Shown here: piece after piece, positions 22,520 through 31,196 of the stretch | Layout of the letters: the number at the start of each line of letters is the position of its first letter | How positions within the stretch are numbered: the stretch's first letter is position 1 | NCBI RefSeq assembly: GCF_916618955.1 | Contig: NZ_OU745390.1 | Span: 5,493,113-5,557,112, forward strand | Source of the DNA: Pseudomonas sp. Marseille-Q3773 | GTDB lineage: Bacteria > Pseudomonadota > Gammaproteobacteria > Pseudomonadales > Pseudomonadaceae | Length of the DNA: 64,000 nt | Reading direction: 5' to 3' | Made by a program: the position numbers and the translations under genes | The notes under the pieces: generated by a model | What the model saw: only the letters and a program-made list of their open reading frames with translations | What the model was told of the DNA's origin: nothing | Databases searched by the model: none

Positions 22520-23485
22520 ATGGGTGGCAGGCAACAGCGGGGCGCGGCCCTGCTGATGGTAATGGTGGTGCTGGCGATGCTGGCCGCGGGCATGGTCTGG
22601 CTGGTGGAGGATGGCCGTCGTCAGGTGGATGAGGTGCGCCTGCTGCACCAGCGGGTACAGGCGCGGGCCATGGAACAGGCAGGCCTGGCCTATGCCGGGC
22701 AGGCCCTGCGTGACCCCGCCTGGCGGCTCAGCCCGCTGTTCTGGCAGGCCTTGCGCGGGCAGCCGTTGAATTACGACTTTGCTGCCGGCCAGGCGCAGCT
22801 GCGGGTGCGCGACCAGCACACCTGCTTCAACGTCAATGCCTTGCTCGGTGCCGACGGTGAGCGTGCCGAGCGCCAGTTGCGTTACCTGCTGGGCAATGAC
22901 ATGGCCGCCGAACGCCTGGTCGATGCCCTGGCCGACTGGCTCGATGCCGATAACGACACCCGCCTGCAAGGCGCCGAGAGCGCCCAGTACCTGCGCCAGC
23001 AACCCGCGCGGCTAGCGGCCAACCAGCCGATGCTGGACACCAGCGAACTGAACCAGTTGCTGGAGCCGGATGCCAGCCGCCAAGGGCGTTACCCCATGCT
23101 GTGCGCGCTGCCGCAAACTACCGGCTGGCGGCTGAATGCCAATGCCCTGGGGCTGGAGCATCTGCCCTTGCTGGAGGCGCTGTACGAAGGGCGTTATCCG
23201 CGTTCGCTGCTGAGCCGTATCGTCAGCGGCCGGCCGGCATCCGGCTATGTGGATGCCGCCGCACTGCGCCAGGCGCTGGGGGCGGTGGATGACGAAACGT
23301 TCGAGCGGCTGAGCGAAGGGTTGCTGTTGAACAGCGGCTATTACCTGTTGCAGCTGACCTTCGCGGAGGAGGGGCGGGTGATACGCAGCGAGTTCCAGGT
23401 GGAGGCGCTGGGGGTGGTGCAGTGGCATGCCCGGGTGCCGGCGCAGCAGGTGCGGGTGCGCAGCCGGGAGCCGATTGTCTGGTAA
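22520..23485 (+). CDS. gspK: type II secretion minor pseudopilin GspK
   Basis: Tip pseudopilin of the T2SS pseudopilus. The 321-residue protein starts [20 protein letters not shown]: a short basic leader, prepilin peptidase cleavage after G8, and a hydrophobic helix. Like other GspK proteins it lacks Glu5 of the mature pilin. The large alpha-insert domain follows ([22 protein letters not shown] segment). It is separated from gspC-N by two enzyme genes and about 4 kb, and is divergent from tatA. A REP pair follows it, so it may be transcribed on its own. Confidence 0.88.
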   Translation: MGGRQQRGAALLMVMVVLAMLAAGMVWLVEDGRRQVDEVRLLHQRVQARAMEQAGLAYAGQALRDPAWRLSPLFWQALRGQPLNYDFAAGQAQLRVRDQHTCFNVNALLGADGERAERQLRYLLGNDMAAERLVDALADWLDADNDTRLQGAESAQYLRQQPARLAANQPMLDTSELNQLLEPDASRQGRYPMLCALPQTTGWRLNANALGLEHLPLLEALYEGRYPRSLLSRIVSGRPASGYVDAAALRQALGAVDDETFERLSEGLLLNSGYYLLQLTFAEEGRVIRSEFQVEALGVVQWHARVPAQQVRVRSREPIVW

Positions 23486-23490
23486 TGTTC

Positions 23491-23590
23491 GCCGGCCTCT
23501 TCGCGGGTAAACCCGCTCCCACAGGGACCGCACAGTTTTTGAACCCTGTGCAGTACCTGTGGGAGCGGGTTTACCCGCGAAGAGGCCGGT
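23491..23590. repeat. REP pair (inverted)
   Basis: GCCGGCCTCTTCGCGGGTAA at 23491 and the inverted TGTGGGAGCGGGTTTACCCG ending near 23590. It lies between the convergent gspK and phoX-like genes, where it can separate their transcripts. Confidence 0.9.
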
Positions 23591-23624
23591 ACAGCCAGCA
23601 CAAGGCTGACTGACCGGCGCCCTT

Positions 23625-25685
23625 TCAGGCGGTGCCGATCTCCCCGCCATCGATACGCTGGATCACCACCGTCGCGGCCCGCGGCCTTACCGTGGTCCCG
23701 GCCGGGGTGGCATCGGTGGCCTTGTCGGTATATGGCCAGTTGTCCGGGTGCTGGATGTTGACGAACAGCGTCTTGTTGTCAGGGGTGAAGGTAATGCCGG
23801 TCACCTCGCAACCATTCGGGCCGACGAAGAAGCGGCGCAGGTCCACCTGATTCTGCGCATTCACCGATACCTGCTTGCCGCTGGCATCGACCAGGTTGGT
23901 CGGGATCACCGCCAGCAGCTGGTCATTGGTGTAGTCGGTCACCGTGCTCTCGCCATTGTCGGTCTCGAACCACAGCACGCCACGGCTATCGAAGCTCATG
24001 CCGTCAGGGCTGGCGAACTGGTTCAGTTCGGTCAGGCCTGAGCGGTTGATGTCGGCGGTGCCGGCCGCATTGGCGCCGAATACGAAGATGTCCCAGGTGA
24101 AGCTCAGCTGGTCGTCGCTGTCGTGCCAGCGAATGATGTGGCCGTGACGGTTCGGGCCGCGCGGGTTGGCAGCATCGACCTTTTCCGGGGTGCGCGCGCT
24201 GTTGTTGGTCAGGGTCAGGTACACGTCGCCGTTCAGCGGGTTGACCGTGGTCCATTCCGGGCGGTCCATCGGCGTTGCACCTACGGCATCGGCGGCGCCG
24301 CGGGTGTTGAGGATGATCCCCGGCAGGTCGCCATACAAGGCGCCCAGGGTGCTGCCGGCAGTGGTCGTGGTGGCAACGTCGAGCAGCAGCCATACCCCGC
24401 TGCCGTCGGCATTGAAGCGCGCCACGTACAGCTTGCCCTGGTCGAGGTACTTGGCACCGGTGGCCAGGCGGTCGGCCGGGTTGGCGTCGGCGGCATCCCA
24501 CACGGCGGTGGACACCCACTTGTACAGGTATTCGTTGTTCGAGTCGTCACCCATGTACCAGACCAGTGGCTTGCCGGCGACCGGCAGGCCCGGGGCGCAG
24601 CCCTCGTGACGGAAACGGCCCAGCGCGGTGCGCTTGGTGGCCAGGGTGGCGCTGTTGTACGGGTCGATCTCGACGATGTAGCCGTAGGTGCTGGCTTCGT
24701 TGCGGTAGTCGTCGGTTGCGCTGGCGCCTTTGACGGTAACGTCGAAACGGGCGAATTCGTCGGCCACCTCGCTGCTGTCACCCGCCGCGGTTTCCCATTT
24801 GTACTGGCCGCTGGAAGTGCCCACGCCAATGCGGCGCTGGTCTTCGGGACGGGTGCCTTTGTTGACGAAAATACCTGGCCAGTTCTCTTCACAGGTCAGG
24901 TAGGTACCCCATGGGGTATAGCCGTTGCCGCAGTTGTTGTTGGTGCCGCGGCAATGGGTGCCGTCCGGCGAATACTTGGTCTTGACGTGATCGGTGCCGC
25001 GCAGGGGACCGGTGATTTCCATGCGCGAGGCCGTGGTGAAACGGCGGTTCAGCGGGTCGTTGTCGACCACCTGCCAGCGGCCGCCGATTTTCTGCAGGCG
25101 CACCACACCGGCGCCGTGGGCGTTGATTTCCTTGCGCACTTCCTCGACCGGGCGCTTGCCGTTGCTATCGGTGGTCGGGCCGGCCGGGTGCAGGGCAGCG
25201 GTGTCGATGTACTCGAAGTTGATCGCCAGCAGGCCATCTTCCGAGCTGCCATTGATGGGGAAGAAGTGCATGCCGTCGTGGTGCATGCCCATGGCGTTGG
25301 CCTGGTCGGTCGAGGTATTGCTGCCGTCAGCCTTCCACGGGTTGCCGTTGCTGTTGAGCGGCGTGCCCCAGGGCGCCAGCACGTAGGCGCTGTAGCCGGC
25401 TGCAACCACGCAGGCGTCGGTGCGCGAGCCGGGGATGGACTGGAAGCCCAATGCCAGTTTTGGCTTTTCCGGCTCGGTCACCGGCGGTTCGGTGACGGGA
25501 TCATCGTGATCCGAACCCCCACCGTCGAAGCAGCCTGTCAGGCCGGTACCGGCAATCATGGCGATGGCGGCGCCCAGGCTGCCGCGCATCACGCTGCGAC
25601 GGCTCAGGTAGGCGTCCATGACGCTGGCCATCGGCAGGTTGCCGCTTGGGTTCCGGTCCAGGTTGTCGCCGGTATCTCGACTCAT
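23625..25685 (-). CDS. PhoX-family alkaline phosphatase, Tat lipoprotein signal
   Basis: A 686-residue PhoX/DUF839 phosphatase, a calcium- and iron-dependent phosphomonoesterase family induced by phosphate limitation. The N-terminus carries a twin-arginine motif (SRRSVMRG, R29-R30), a hydrophobic stretch, and a lipobox LTGC with C52, followed by an acidic Gly/Asp linker. Downstream it has PhoX-type segments such as CGNGYTPWGTYLTCEENWPG and PDGMSFDSRGVLWFETD. It is flanked by gspK and a divergent T2SS operon. From memory it resembles the phosphatase called UxpA in P. putida. A weak PhoB-like box lies at 25741-25758. Confidence 0.9.
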   Translation of the reverse strand: MSRDTGDNLDRNPSGNLPMASVMDAYLSRRSVMRGSLGAAIAMIAGTGLTGCFDGGGSDHDDPVTEPPVTEPEKPKLALGFQSIPGSRTDACVVAAGYSAYVLAPWGTPLNSNGNPWKADGSNTSTDQANAMGMHHDGMHFFPINGSSEDGLLAINFEYIDTAALHPAGPTTDSNGKRPVEEVRKEINAHGAGVVRLQKIGGRWQVVDNDPLNRRFTTASRMEITGPLRGTDHVKTKYSPDGTHCRGTNNNCGNGYTPWGTYLTCEENWPGIFVNKGTRPEDQRRIGVGTSSGQYKWETAAGDSSEVADEFARFDVTVKGASATDDYRNEASTYGYIVEIDPYNSATLATKRTALGRFRHEGCAPGLPVAGKPLVWYMGDDSNNEYLYKWVSTAVWDAADANPADRLATGAKYLDQGKLYVARFNADGSGVWLLLDVATTTTAGSTLGALYGDLPGIILNTRGAADAVGATPMDRPEWTTVNPLNGDVYLTLTNNSARTPEKVDAANPRGPNRHGHIIRWHDSDDQLSFTWDIFVFGANAAGTADINRSGLTELNQFASPDGMSFDSRGVLWFETDNGESTVTDYTNDQLLAVIPTNLVDASGKQVSVNAQNQVDLRRFFVGPNGCEVTGITFTPDNKTLFVNIQHPDNWPYTDKATDATPAGTTVRPRAATVVIQRIDGGEIGTA

Positions 25686-25724
25686 CAGGGTGTCCTTATG
25701 TTGGCTGAGTTGGAGGAAACCGCG

Positions 25725-25758
25725 ACTTTAGTGGGCAAATATGATGATTCATTGGCAG
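25725..25758 (-). promoter_or_regulatory. possible PhoB box and -10 before the PhoX gene
   Basis: Read toward the gene: CTGCCAA-TGAA-TCATCAT (25758-25741), then 10 bp, then TAAAGT (25730-25725) as a -10. The first half-site matches CTGTCAT at 5/7, the second only at 4/7. The spacing is as in PhoB-activated promoters. Confidence 0.35.
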
Positions 25759-25824
25759 AAATGTTAAGGGGCGCTTAAAACACGGCGCGCTTAAAACCGA
25801 GATTTACAGATCACTCTGAAACGG

Positions 25825-25853
25825 TTGTCGGATTTCTGCCATCAAACTGTAAT
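25825..25853 (+). promoter_or_regulatory. PhoB-box-like triple repeat before the T2SS operon
   Basis: Three 7-bp half-sites at exact 11-bp spacing: TTGTCGG-ATTT-CTGCCAT-CAAA-CTGTAAT. They match CTGTCAT at 5/7, 6/7 and 6/7. They lie 57 bp before the SoxB-like gene that heads the gspC-N operon. A poor -10 (CAACAT) lies 10 bp beyond. This is the best Pho-box candidate in the window. Confidence 0.6.
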
Positions 25854-25909
25854 GCCGACGCCGCAACATCCGGGGCCCAGAATGGACATGGAAAAGGATG
25901 GCGGCTTCG

Positions 25910-27550
25910 ATGGCAAGCAGTGTGCACAGGCGCGAAGTGATCGGCTGGATGGGTGTCGGTGCCCTGGCGCCGTTGCTCGGCGCCTGCTCCGCCTTTCCTG
26001 GGCAACGGGGCGGCAACGCCAGCCTCGACCTGCTGTATGTAGCCGATACCCTCGATGCTCGCCAGCCCGGGCAGGCCGTGGTGCCGGCCACGCGTCTGGG
26101 GCCGGTCAGCCACCTGGGCCGCGCGCCTTGGATGACGGGCAGCAACGCCAGCCTCGCCTATCCGCAGCTGGCATCCCTGCTCGATGCCAGCCAGGCGGCC
26201 TCTGCCCAGCTGGGCGGCTATGCAGTGCTGGCGGCGTTGCTCGAGCAGTTGCGCAGCGAGGCCGGGGCAGGCAACAGCCTGACCCTGGAGAACGGCCAGG
26301 GCTGGAATGGCAGCGGCCTGGCCTACCTGACCCAGGGCGAAAGCGGCGTGCAAGGCAGCCACTTGCTGGGGATCGAAGCGCGGGTCAGCAGTGACGAGCG
26401 CGTGCTGTGGCCACAACGCTGCCCCGGCCTGTATCGCCAGGCCAGCGCCATTACGCTGGGGGCCGGGCTGGCAGAGGCACAGCGCCAGACCCTCGGCCTG
26501 GACAGCCTGCACCTGTTCGAGCGTGGCGGTGCACGGGTTGCCGTGGTAGGCGTGACCGATCCCTACGCCCAGGACCAGAAAGTCTCCCTCAAGCAGTGGT
26601 ACCAGGCGCTGCAGCCAGTGTTCGAGCAGGCACGCCGCGAGGCCGACCTGGTGGTGGCCTTGGCCGATGCTGGCACGGGCCCCGGACTGTGGCTGGCCGA
26701 GCGGGTGCCGCAAATCGACGTGCTGTTGTGCGCCCGTGGCCAGGACCTGTGGCCGGCACCGGTCGAGGTAAGCCAGGCCAGCGGCCGCCGGGTACCGGTG
26801 CTGTTCGCTGGTTGCCGGGGCAGCGGCGCCTTCCGCCTGCGCTGTCGGCGTGTGGCCGGGTTGTGGCAGTTCGATGGGCGCTTCTTCCCGGCCTTCGAAC
26901 AGCAGTTGGCCCCCGCTGCGCAGCTGCGTGTCGCACCCTTGCAGGCCGAGCTGCGTCAACAGCGCGCCGGCCATGCGGCCTGGCTCGATCAGCCCCTGGC
27001 CCGCGCGCCCCAGGCCCTGTGGCGCCGTGACACCCGCGGCGGCAGTTGGGACCGCCTGCTGCACCAGGCCCTGGCCGGCGACAGCGACATGCCGGTGCTG
27101 CTGCCAGGCCTGCGTTATGACTACCCGCTGCCAGCAGGGTCGGCCATTACCCGCGAACACTTGATCAGCCTCACCGGTGGCTACCCGGCGCCGGTGGTCG
27201 AAGCGCCAGCCCGGCAGGTCGAGCAGGTGCTGGAGAACGCTGCGGAGCAGCTGTTCGGCGACCCATTGCTGCTTGACAACAGCCAGGACCTGCCGCGCTG
27301 GCAAGGCCAGCCCTGGCGGGTCAGCTACAGCCCGCAAGGCAAGCGCATCAGCGACCTGGCACCGATACAGGGCCTGTGCCGCACCTTCGGCCTGCAATTC
27401 CAGGCCCAGGCCGGTGAGCCCCTGTGGCAAAGCGTTGAAGCCTGGCTCGCCCGCCAGCCAGCGGACTGGCAATTGGCGCCGCTGCAGTTGCCCGACGTGC
27501 GCTACGTACAGGGGCACCCGGGTTGGCACCCACGGCAGTTGGCCTCGTGA
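25910..27550 (+). CDS. SoxB/5'-nucleotidase-like lipoprotein, probable secreted phosphatase
   Basis: A 546-residue protein beginning MASSVHRREVIGWMGVGALA and PLLGACS: a twin-arginine motif (R7-R8), hydrophobic helix and lipobox with C26. The layout follows the SoxB/UshA metallophosphatase family: DLLYVADTLDARQ near the N-terminus, LENGQGWNGSG, and EADLVVALADAG. However, the metal-ligand residues of those motifs (DxH, GNHD, GHxH) look degraded. The ATG at 25910 has AAGGA at good distance; 25898 does not. The stop overlaps gspC (GTGA), so it heads the T2SS operon. From memory it resembles the P. putida secreted phosphatase UxpB. Enzymatic activity is uncertain. Confidence 0.75.
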   Translation: MASSVHRREVIGWMGVGALAPLLGACSAFPGQRGGNASLDLLYVADTLDARQPGQAVVPATRLGPVSHLGRAPWMTGSNASLAYPQLASLLDASQAASAQLGGYAVLAALLEQLRSEAGAGNSLTLENGQGWNGSGLAYLTQGESGVQGSHLLGIEARVSSDERVLWPQRCPGLYRQASAITLGAGLAEAQRQTLGLDSLHLFERGGARVAVVGVTDPYAQDQKVSLKQWYQALQPVFEQARREADLVVALADAGTGPGLWLAERVPQIDVLLCARGQDLWPAPVEVSQASGRRVPVLFAGCRGSGAFRLRCRRVAGLWQFDGRFFPAFEQQLAPAAQLRVAPLQAELRQQRAGHAAWLDQPLARAPQALWRRDTRGGSWDRLLHQALAGDSDMPVLLPGLRYDYPLPAGSAITREHLISLTGGYPAPVVEAPARQVEQVLENAAEQLFGDPLLLDNSQDLPRWQGQPWRVSYSPQGKRISDLAPIQGLCRTFGLQFQAQAGEPLWQSVEAWLARQPADWQLAPLQLPDVRYVQGHPGWHPRQLAS

Positions 27551-27972
27551 TCCTCATCTCGCGCCTGCTCACCGGCGCTGGCCTGACCCTGGCCGGCTGG
27601 CTGGCCGCCCAGTGCGTGCTGCAACTGAGCCGCCAGCCGCAACCGGCCATTGCGCCCGGCATGGCCGACCCGCCGCTGCCCGGGTTGATGGCCGGCCATT
27701 GGCGGGTGCCCGTCGACGATGGAGCCATCGCCCTTACCCGCCTGCCGTTGCACTACCTCGGCGGCCTCAAGGCCCAGCCACTGGCCGCCAGCGTGGTGGT
27801 GTTGCGCTATGGCGAGCAGGTGCGCACCTTGGCCCGTGGCCAGCGCCTGGCACCGGGGATCGTGCTGCAGGACATCGACCACGATGGCCTGATTTTCAAC
27901 AACCAGGGGCGGCGTGAACGCCTGCCCTGGCCGCCACGCCCCGTCGTGACCGGCTTCAAGCGGCAAGGATGA
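27547..27972 (+). CDS. gspC: type II secretion protein GspC (short, no PDZ domain)
   Basis: Inner-membrane protein linking the assembly platform to the secretin. It starts with GTG overlapping the previous stop. An N-terminal membrane helix (about 2-28) is followed by a homology-region domain (about 75-130) with the recognisable LARGQRLAPGIVLQDIDHDG and the ending GRRERLPWP. At 141 residues it is roughly half the usual length and ends where a PDZ or coiled-coil domain would begin. GspC is assigned from position before gspD and the HR-like segment. Confidence 0.78.
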   Translation: MILISRLLTGAGLTLAGWLAAQCVLQLSRQPQPAIAPGMADPPLPGLMAGHWRVPVDDGAIALTRLPLHYLGGLKAQPLAASVVVLRYGEQVRTLARGQRLAPGIVLQDIDHDGLIFNNQGRRERLPWPPRPVVTGFKRQG

Positions 27973-27975
27973 ACG

Positions 27976-29745
27976 ATGCCTGTCAGATATTGCGTAGCGG
28001 CCGCGCTGAGCCTGGCCTTGTCCGTGACCTTGCCGATGGCCAGAGCCGAAGAACCGGTGTTCGATGACAATGGCACGCCCCTGTACGAGGTGAACTTTGT
28101 CGACACCGATCTTGGCGAGTTCATCGACAGCGTATCGCGCATCACCGGCACGACCTTCATCGTCGACCCCCGGGTCAAAGGCAAGGTCACCGTGCGCACC
28201 GTCGATATGCACGACGCCGATGCGATCTACGACATCTTCCTGGCGCAGCTGCGCGCCCAAGGCTATGCCGCTGTCGACCTGCCCAACGGTAGCGTGAAGA
28301 TCGTCCCCGATCAGGCTGCGCGCCTGGAGCCGGTGCCGGTGGAGCCGGCCGGGCAGCAGGGGGAGGGCAGCGACAGCGTGGCCACCCGGGTATTCAATGT
28401 GCGCAACGCGGCCAGCGAACAGGTGCTCGGCATTCTCAAGCCGCTGATCGACCCGCGCGTGGGTGTGATCACGCCGTATCCAGCAGCGCAGCAACTGGTG
28501 GTGACCGACTGGCGCAGCAACCTGGATCGTATCGCCAGCCTGCTGCAACATCTCGACCGCCCAGGCGAAGTGACGGACAACACTGGCACCCAGGTAATCT
28601 ACCTGCGCCACGCCAGTGCCAGCGAAGTGGTCAAGGTGCTGCGTGGCCTCGGCCAGGAAGGCAGGGTGCCGGCCGAAGGCGCCAATGCAGCCGAGGCCAG
28701 GGATAGGCCGGTGACGGCTGTGGGCGGTGGCAGCGGTATCCGCCTGGAATATGAGGAAGGCACCAACGCCGTGGTCATGGTCGGCCCCGACAGCGAGCTG
28801 GCTGCCTACCGCAGCATCGTCGAGCAACTGGATATCCGGCGCGCCCAGGTGGTGGTGGAGGCAATCATCGCCGAGGTCTCCGACAGCAGCGCCCAGGAGC
28901 TGGGCGTGCAGTGGCTGTTCGCCGACGAGAAGTTTGGCGCTGGCATCGTCAACTTCGGCAGCAATGGGGTAAACATCGCCAGTATCGCCGGGGCGGCCGC
29001 CAGCGGCGACAGCGAGGCACTGGGCGACCTGCTGTCATCGACTACGGGAGCCACGGCGGGCATCGGTCATTTCGGCGGTGGTTTCAACTTTGCCATGCTG
29101 GTCAATGCACTGAAGGGCAAGAGTGGCTTCAACCTGCTGTCTACGCCCACCCTGCTGACCCTGGACAACGCCGAGGCGTCGATCCTGGTCGGCCAGGAAG
29201 TGCCCTTCGTTACCGGTTCGGTGACCCAGAACAACGCCAACCCGTACCAGACCATCGAGCGCAAGGAAGTCGGCGTGAAGCTGCGCATCAAGCCGCAGAT
29301 CAACATCGACAACAGTGTGCGCCTGGATATCGTCCAGGAGGTGTCGTCGATCGCCGACTCGAGCGCGGCCAGCGACGTGATCACCAACAAGCGCGAGATC
29401 AAGACCAAGGTGATGGTCGAGGACAACGGCCTGGTGATCCTTGGCGGCCTGATCAGCGACGAGCTGAGTACCAGCGACCAGCGTGTGCCACTGTTGGGCG
29501 ATATCCCTTACCTGGGCCGGCTGTTCCGCTCCGATGCCAGCAAGAACACCAAACAGAACCTGATGGTGTTCATTCGCCCGCGTATCCTGCGTGACGGGCC
29601 CAGCCTGGCCGGGCTCAGCGAAAGCAAGTACCGCAGCCTGCAACAGACCACGCCGCTGCAATTACCGGACCTTGCAGCCGGCAGCCCGCAGTTGCTGCAG
29701 GTATTCCCTGCCAGCCGCGCGCGCCTGGAAGGCGGTGACTGGTGA
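27976..29745 (+). CDS. gspD: type II secretion secretin GspD (lacking one N-domain)
   Basis: Outer-membrane secretin channel, 589 residues. A signal peptide (1-24, ending MARA) is followed by N0 (about 30-110, TTFIVDPRVKGKVTV), N1 (about 135-195), and what looks like N3 (about 200-295, ending IVEQLDIRRAQVVVEAIIAE). The secretin domain follows, with FNLLSTPTLLTLDNAEA, VPFVTGS and LGDIPYLGRLFRS. The usual N2 domain between N1 and N3 seems missing, which accounts for the short length. An S-domain-like tail follows (about 540-589). It lies 3 bp after gspC. Confidence 0.95.
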   Translation: MPVRYCVAAALSLALSVTLPMARAEEPVFDDNGTPLYEVNFVDTDLGEFIDSVSRITGTTFIVDPRVKGKVTVRTVDMHDADAIYDIFLAQLRAQGYAAVDLPNGSVKIVPDQAARLEPVPVEPAGQQGEGSDSVATRVFNVRNAASEQVLGILKPLIDPRVGVITPYPAAQQLVVTDWRSNLDRIASLLQHLDRPGEVTDNTGTQVIYLRHASASEVVKVLRGLGQEGRVPAEGANAAEARDRPVTAVGGGSGIRLEYEEGTNAVVMVGPDSELAAYRSIVEQLDIRRAQVVVEAIIAEVSDSSAQELGVQWLFADEKFGAGIVNFGSNGVNIASIAGAAASGDSEALGDLLSSTTGATAGIGHFGGGFNFAMLVNALKGKSGFNLLSTPTLLTLDNAEASILVGQEVPFVTGSVTQNNANPYQTIERKEVGVKLRIKPQINIDNSVRLDIVQEVSSIADSSAASDVITNKREIKTKVMVEDNGLVILGGLISDELSTSDQRVPLLGDIPYLGRLFRSDASKNTKQNLMVFIRPRILRDGPSLAGLSESKYRSLQQTTPLQLPDLAAGSPQLLQVFPASRARLEGGDW

Positions 29746-31193
29746 TGCTGCCCTATCGCCAGGCGCGCCAGAGCGGGGTGGCCATGGCCCCGACCGAGCA
29801 GGGCTGGCAGCTGTGGCTGCGGCCCGATGCCGACAGCGCCCAGCTGCAGGAACTGTTGCGCGTGCATGGCCAGCCGAGCCAGCTCGAATACCTTGAGCCT
29901 GCGCTGTTCGATGAACGCCTGGGCCAGCTGTACCAGGCGGAGGCCAGCGCCACCGAGGCACTGATCGAAGGCATCGGTGAGCAGGTTGACCTGGACAGCC
30001 TGATGAGCGAGATGCCGCGCATCGAGGACCTGCTGGAAAGCGACGACGAAGCCCCGGTGATTCGCCTGATCAATGGCCTGTTCGGCCAGGCCCTGCGCCT
30101 GCGTGCCTCGGATATCCACATCGAAACCTTCGAGCAGAGCCTGGTGGTGCGCCTGCGGGTCGACGGCCACCTGCGCGAGGTGTTGCGCCCACCGCGGGCG
30201 CTTTCCGCCATGCTGGTGTCGCGGATCAAGGTCATGGCGCGCCTGGACATTGCCGAAAAGCGCCAGCCCCAGGATGGCCGTATCACCCTGCGTGCAGCCG
30301 GGCGCGAGGTGGACGTACGGATCTCGACCCTGCCTGGCATCCATGGCGAACGGGTGGTGATGCGCGTGCTCGACAAGCAGGCCAGCCTGCTGGCGCTGGG
30401 CAACCTGGGCATGCCGCCGGCGGTGCTGCAGGGCCTGCGTGGCTGCCTGGCGCGGCCCAACGGCATCGTGCTGTCCACCGGCCCGACCGGCTCGGGCAAG
30501 ACCACCACCCTGTACGCCAGCCTCAACAGCCTCAACGATGGCAGCCGCAATATCCTCACGGTCGAGGATCCGGTGGAGTACGCCATCGCCGGCATTGGCC
30601 AGACCGCCATCAACCCGCGCGCCGGGCTGACCTTCGCCAGCGGCTTGCGAGCAATCCTGCGCCAGGATCCGGATGTGATCATGCTCGGCGAAATCCGCGA
30701 CCAGGAAACCGCGCAGATCGCCGTGCAGGCCAGCCTCACCGGCCACCTGGTGCTGTCCACCCTGCACACCAACAGCGCGGTGGGCGCGGTGACCCGCCTG
30801 CGCGACATGGGCATCGAACCGTTCCTGATCGCCTCGTGTCTGCGCGGCGTTCTGGCCCAGCGCCTGGTGCGGCGCCTGTGCAGTTGCGCCGTGGCGCAAC
30901 CGCTGCAGCCGGCTGAACGTGAGCTGTGGCCCGAGCTGGCGGCACTCGGCAGCAGCTACCACGCGGTAGGCTGCGAGCAGTGCCAGGGCAGCGGTTACCA
31001 CGGGCGTCTGGGCCTGTACGAATTCATCGAGCTGGACGCCGGGCTGGTCGGCCTGCTGTATGACGGTGCCAGCGAACTGGCCATGCACGACTACCTGGCC
31101 GAACGCCGGCAAAGCCTGGTGGCGATGGCCAGCGACTGCCTGGCGCGTGGCGAGACCAGCCTGGCCGAAGTGCTGCGCGTGGTGCAGGGCTGA
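29745..31193 (+). CDS. gspE: type II secretion ATPase GspE
   Basis: Cytoplasmic ATPase that powers pseudopilus assembly. The 482-residue protein has a short N1E-like domain and a RecA-like motor domain with Walker A STGPTGSGKTTT, Walker B IMLGEIRDQETAQ and the His box LVLSTLHTNSAVGAV. A zinc-finger region has CSC and CEQC pairs (the first is CxC rather than CxxC). GTG at 29742 and ATG at 29745 are both possible starts; the ATG overlaps the gspD stop as TGATG. Confidence 0.95.
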   Translation: MLPYRQARQSGVAMAPTEQGWQLWLRPDADSAQLQELLRVHGQPSQLEYLEPALFDERLGQLYQAEASATEALIEGIGEQVDLDSLMSEMPRIEDLLESDDEAPVIRLINGLFGQALRLRASDIHIETFEQSLVVRLRVDGHLREVLRPPRALSAMLVSRIKVMARLDIAEKRQPQDGRITLRAAGREVDVRISTLPGIHGERVVMRVLDKQASLLALGNLGMPPAVLQGLRGCLARPNGIVLSTGPTGSGKTTTLYASLNSLNDGSRNILTVEDPVEYAIAGIGQTAINPRAGLTFASGLRAILRQDPDVIMLGEIRDQETAQIAVQASLTGHLVLSTLHTNSAVGAVTRLRDMGIEPFLIASCLRGVLAQRLVRRLCSCAVAQPLQPAERELWPELAALGSSYHAVGCEQCQGSGYHGRLGLYEFIELDAGLVGLLYDGASELAMHDYLAERRQSLVAMASDCLARGETSLAEVLRVVQG

Positions 31194-31196
31194 GCC

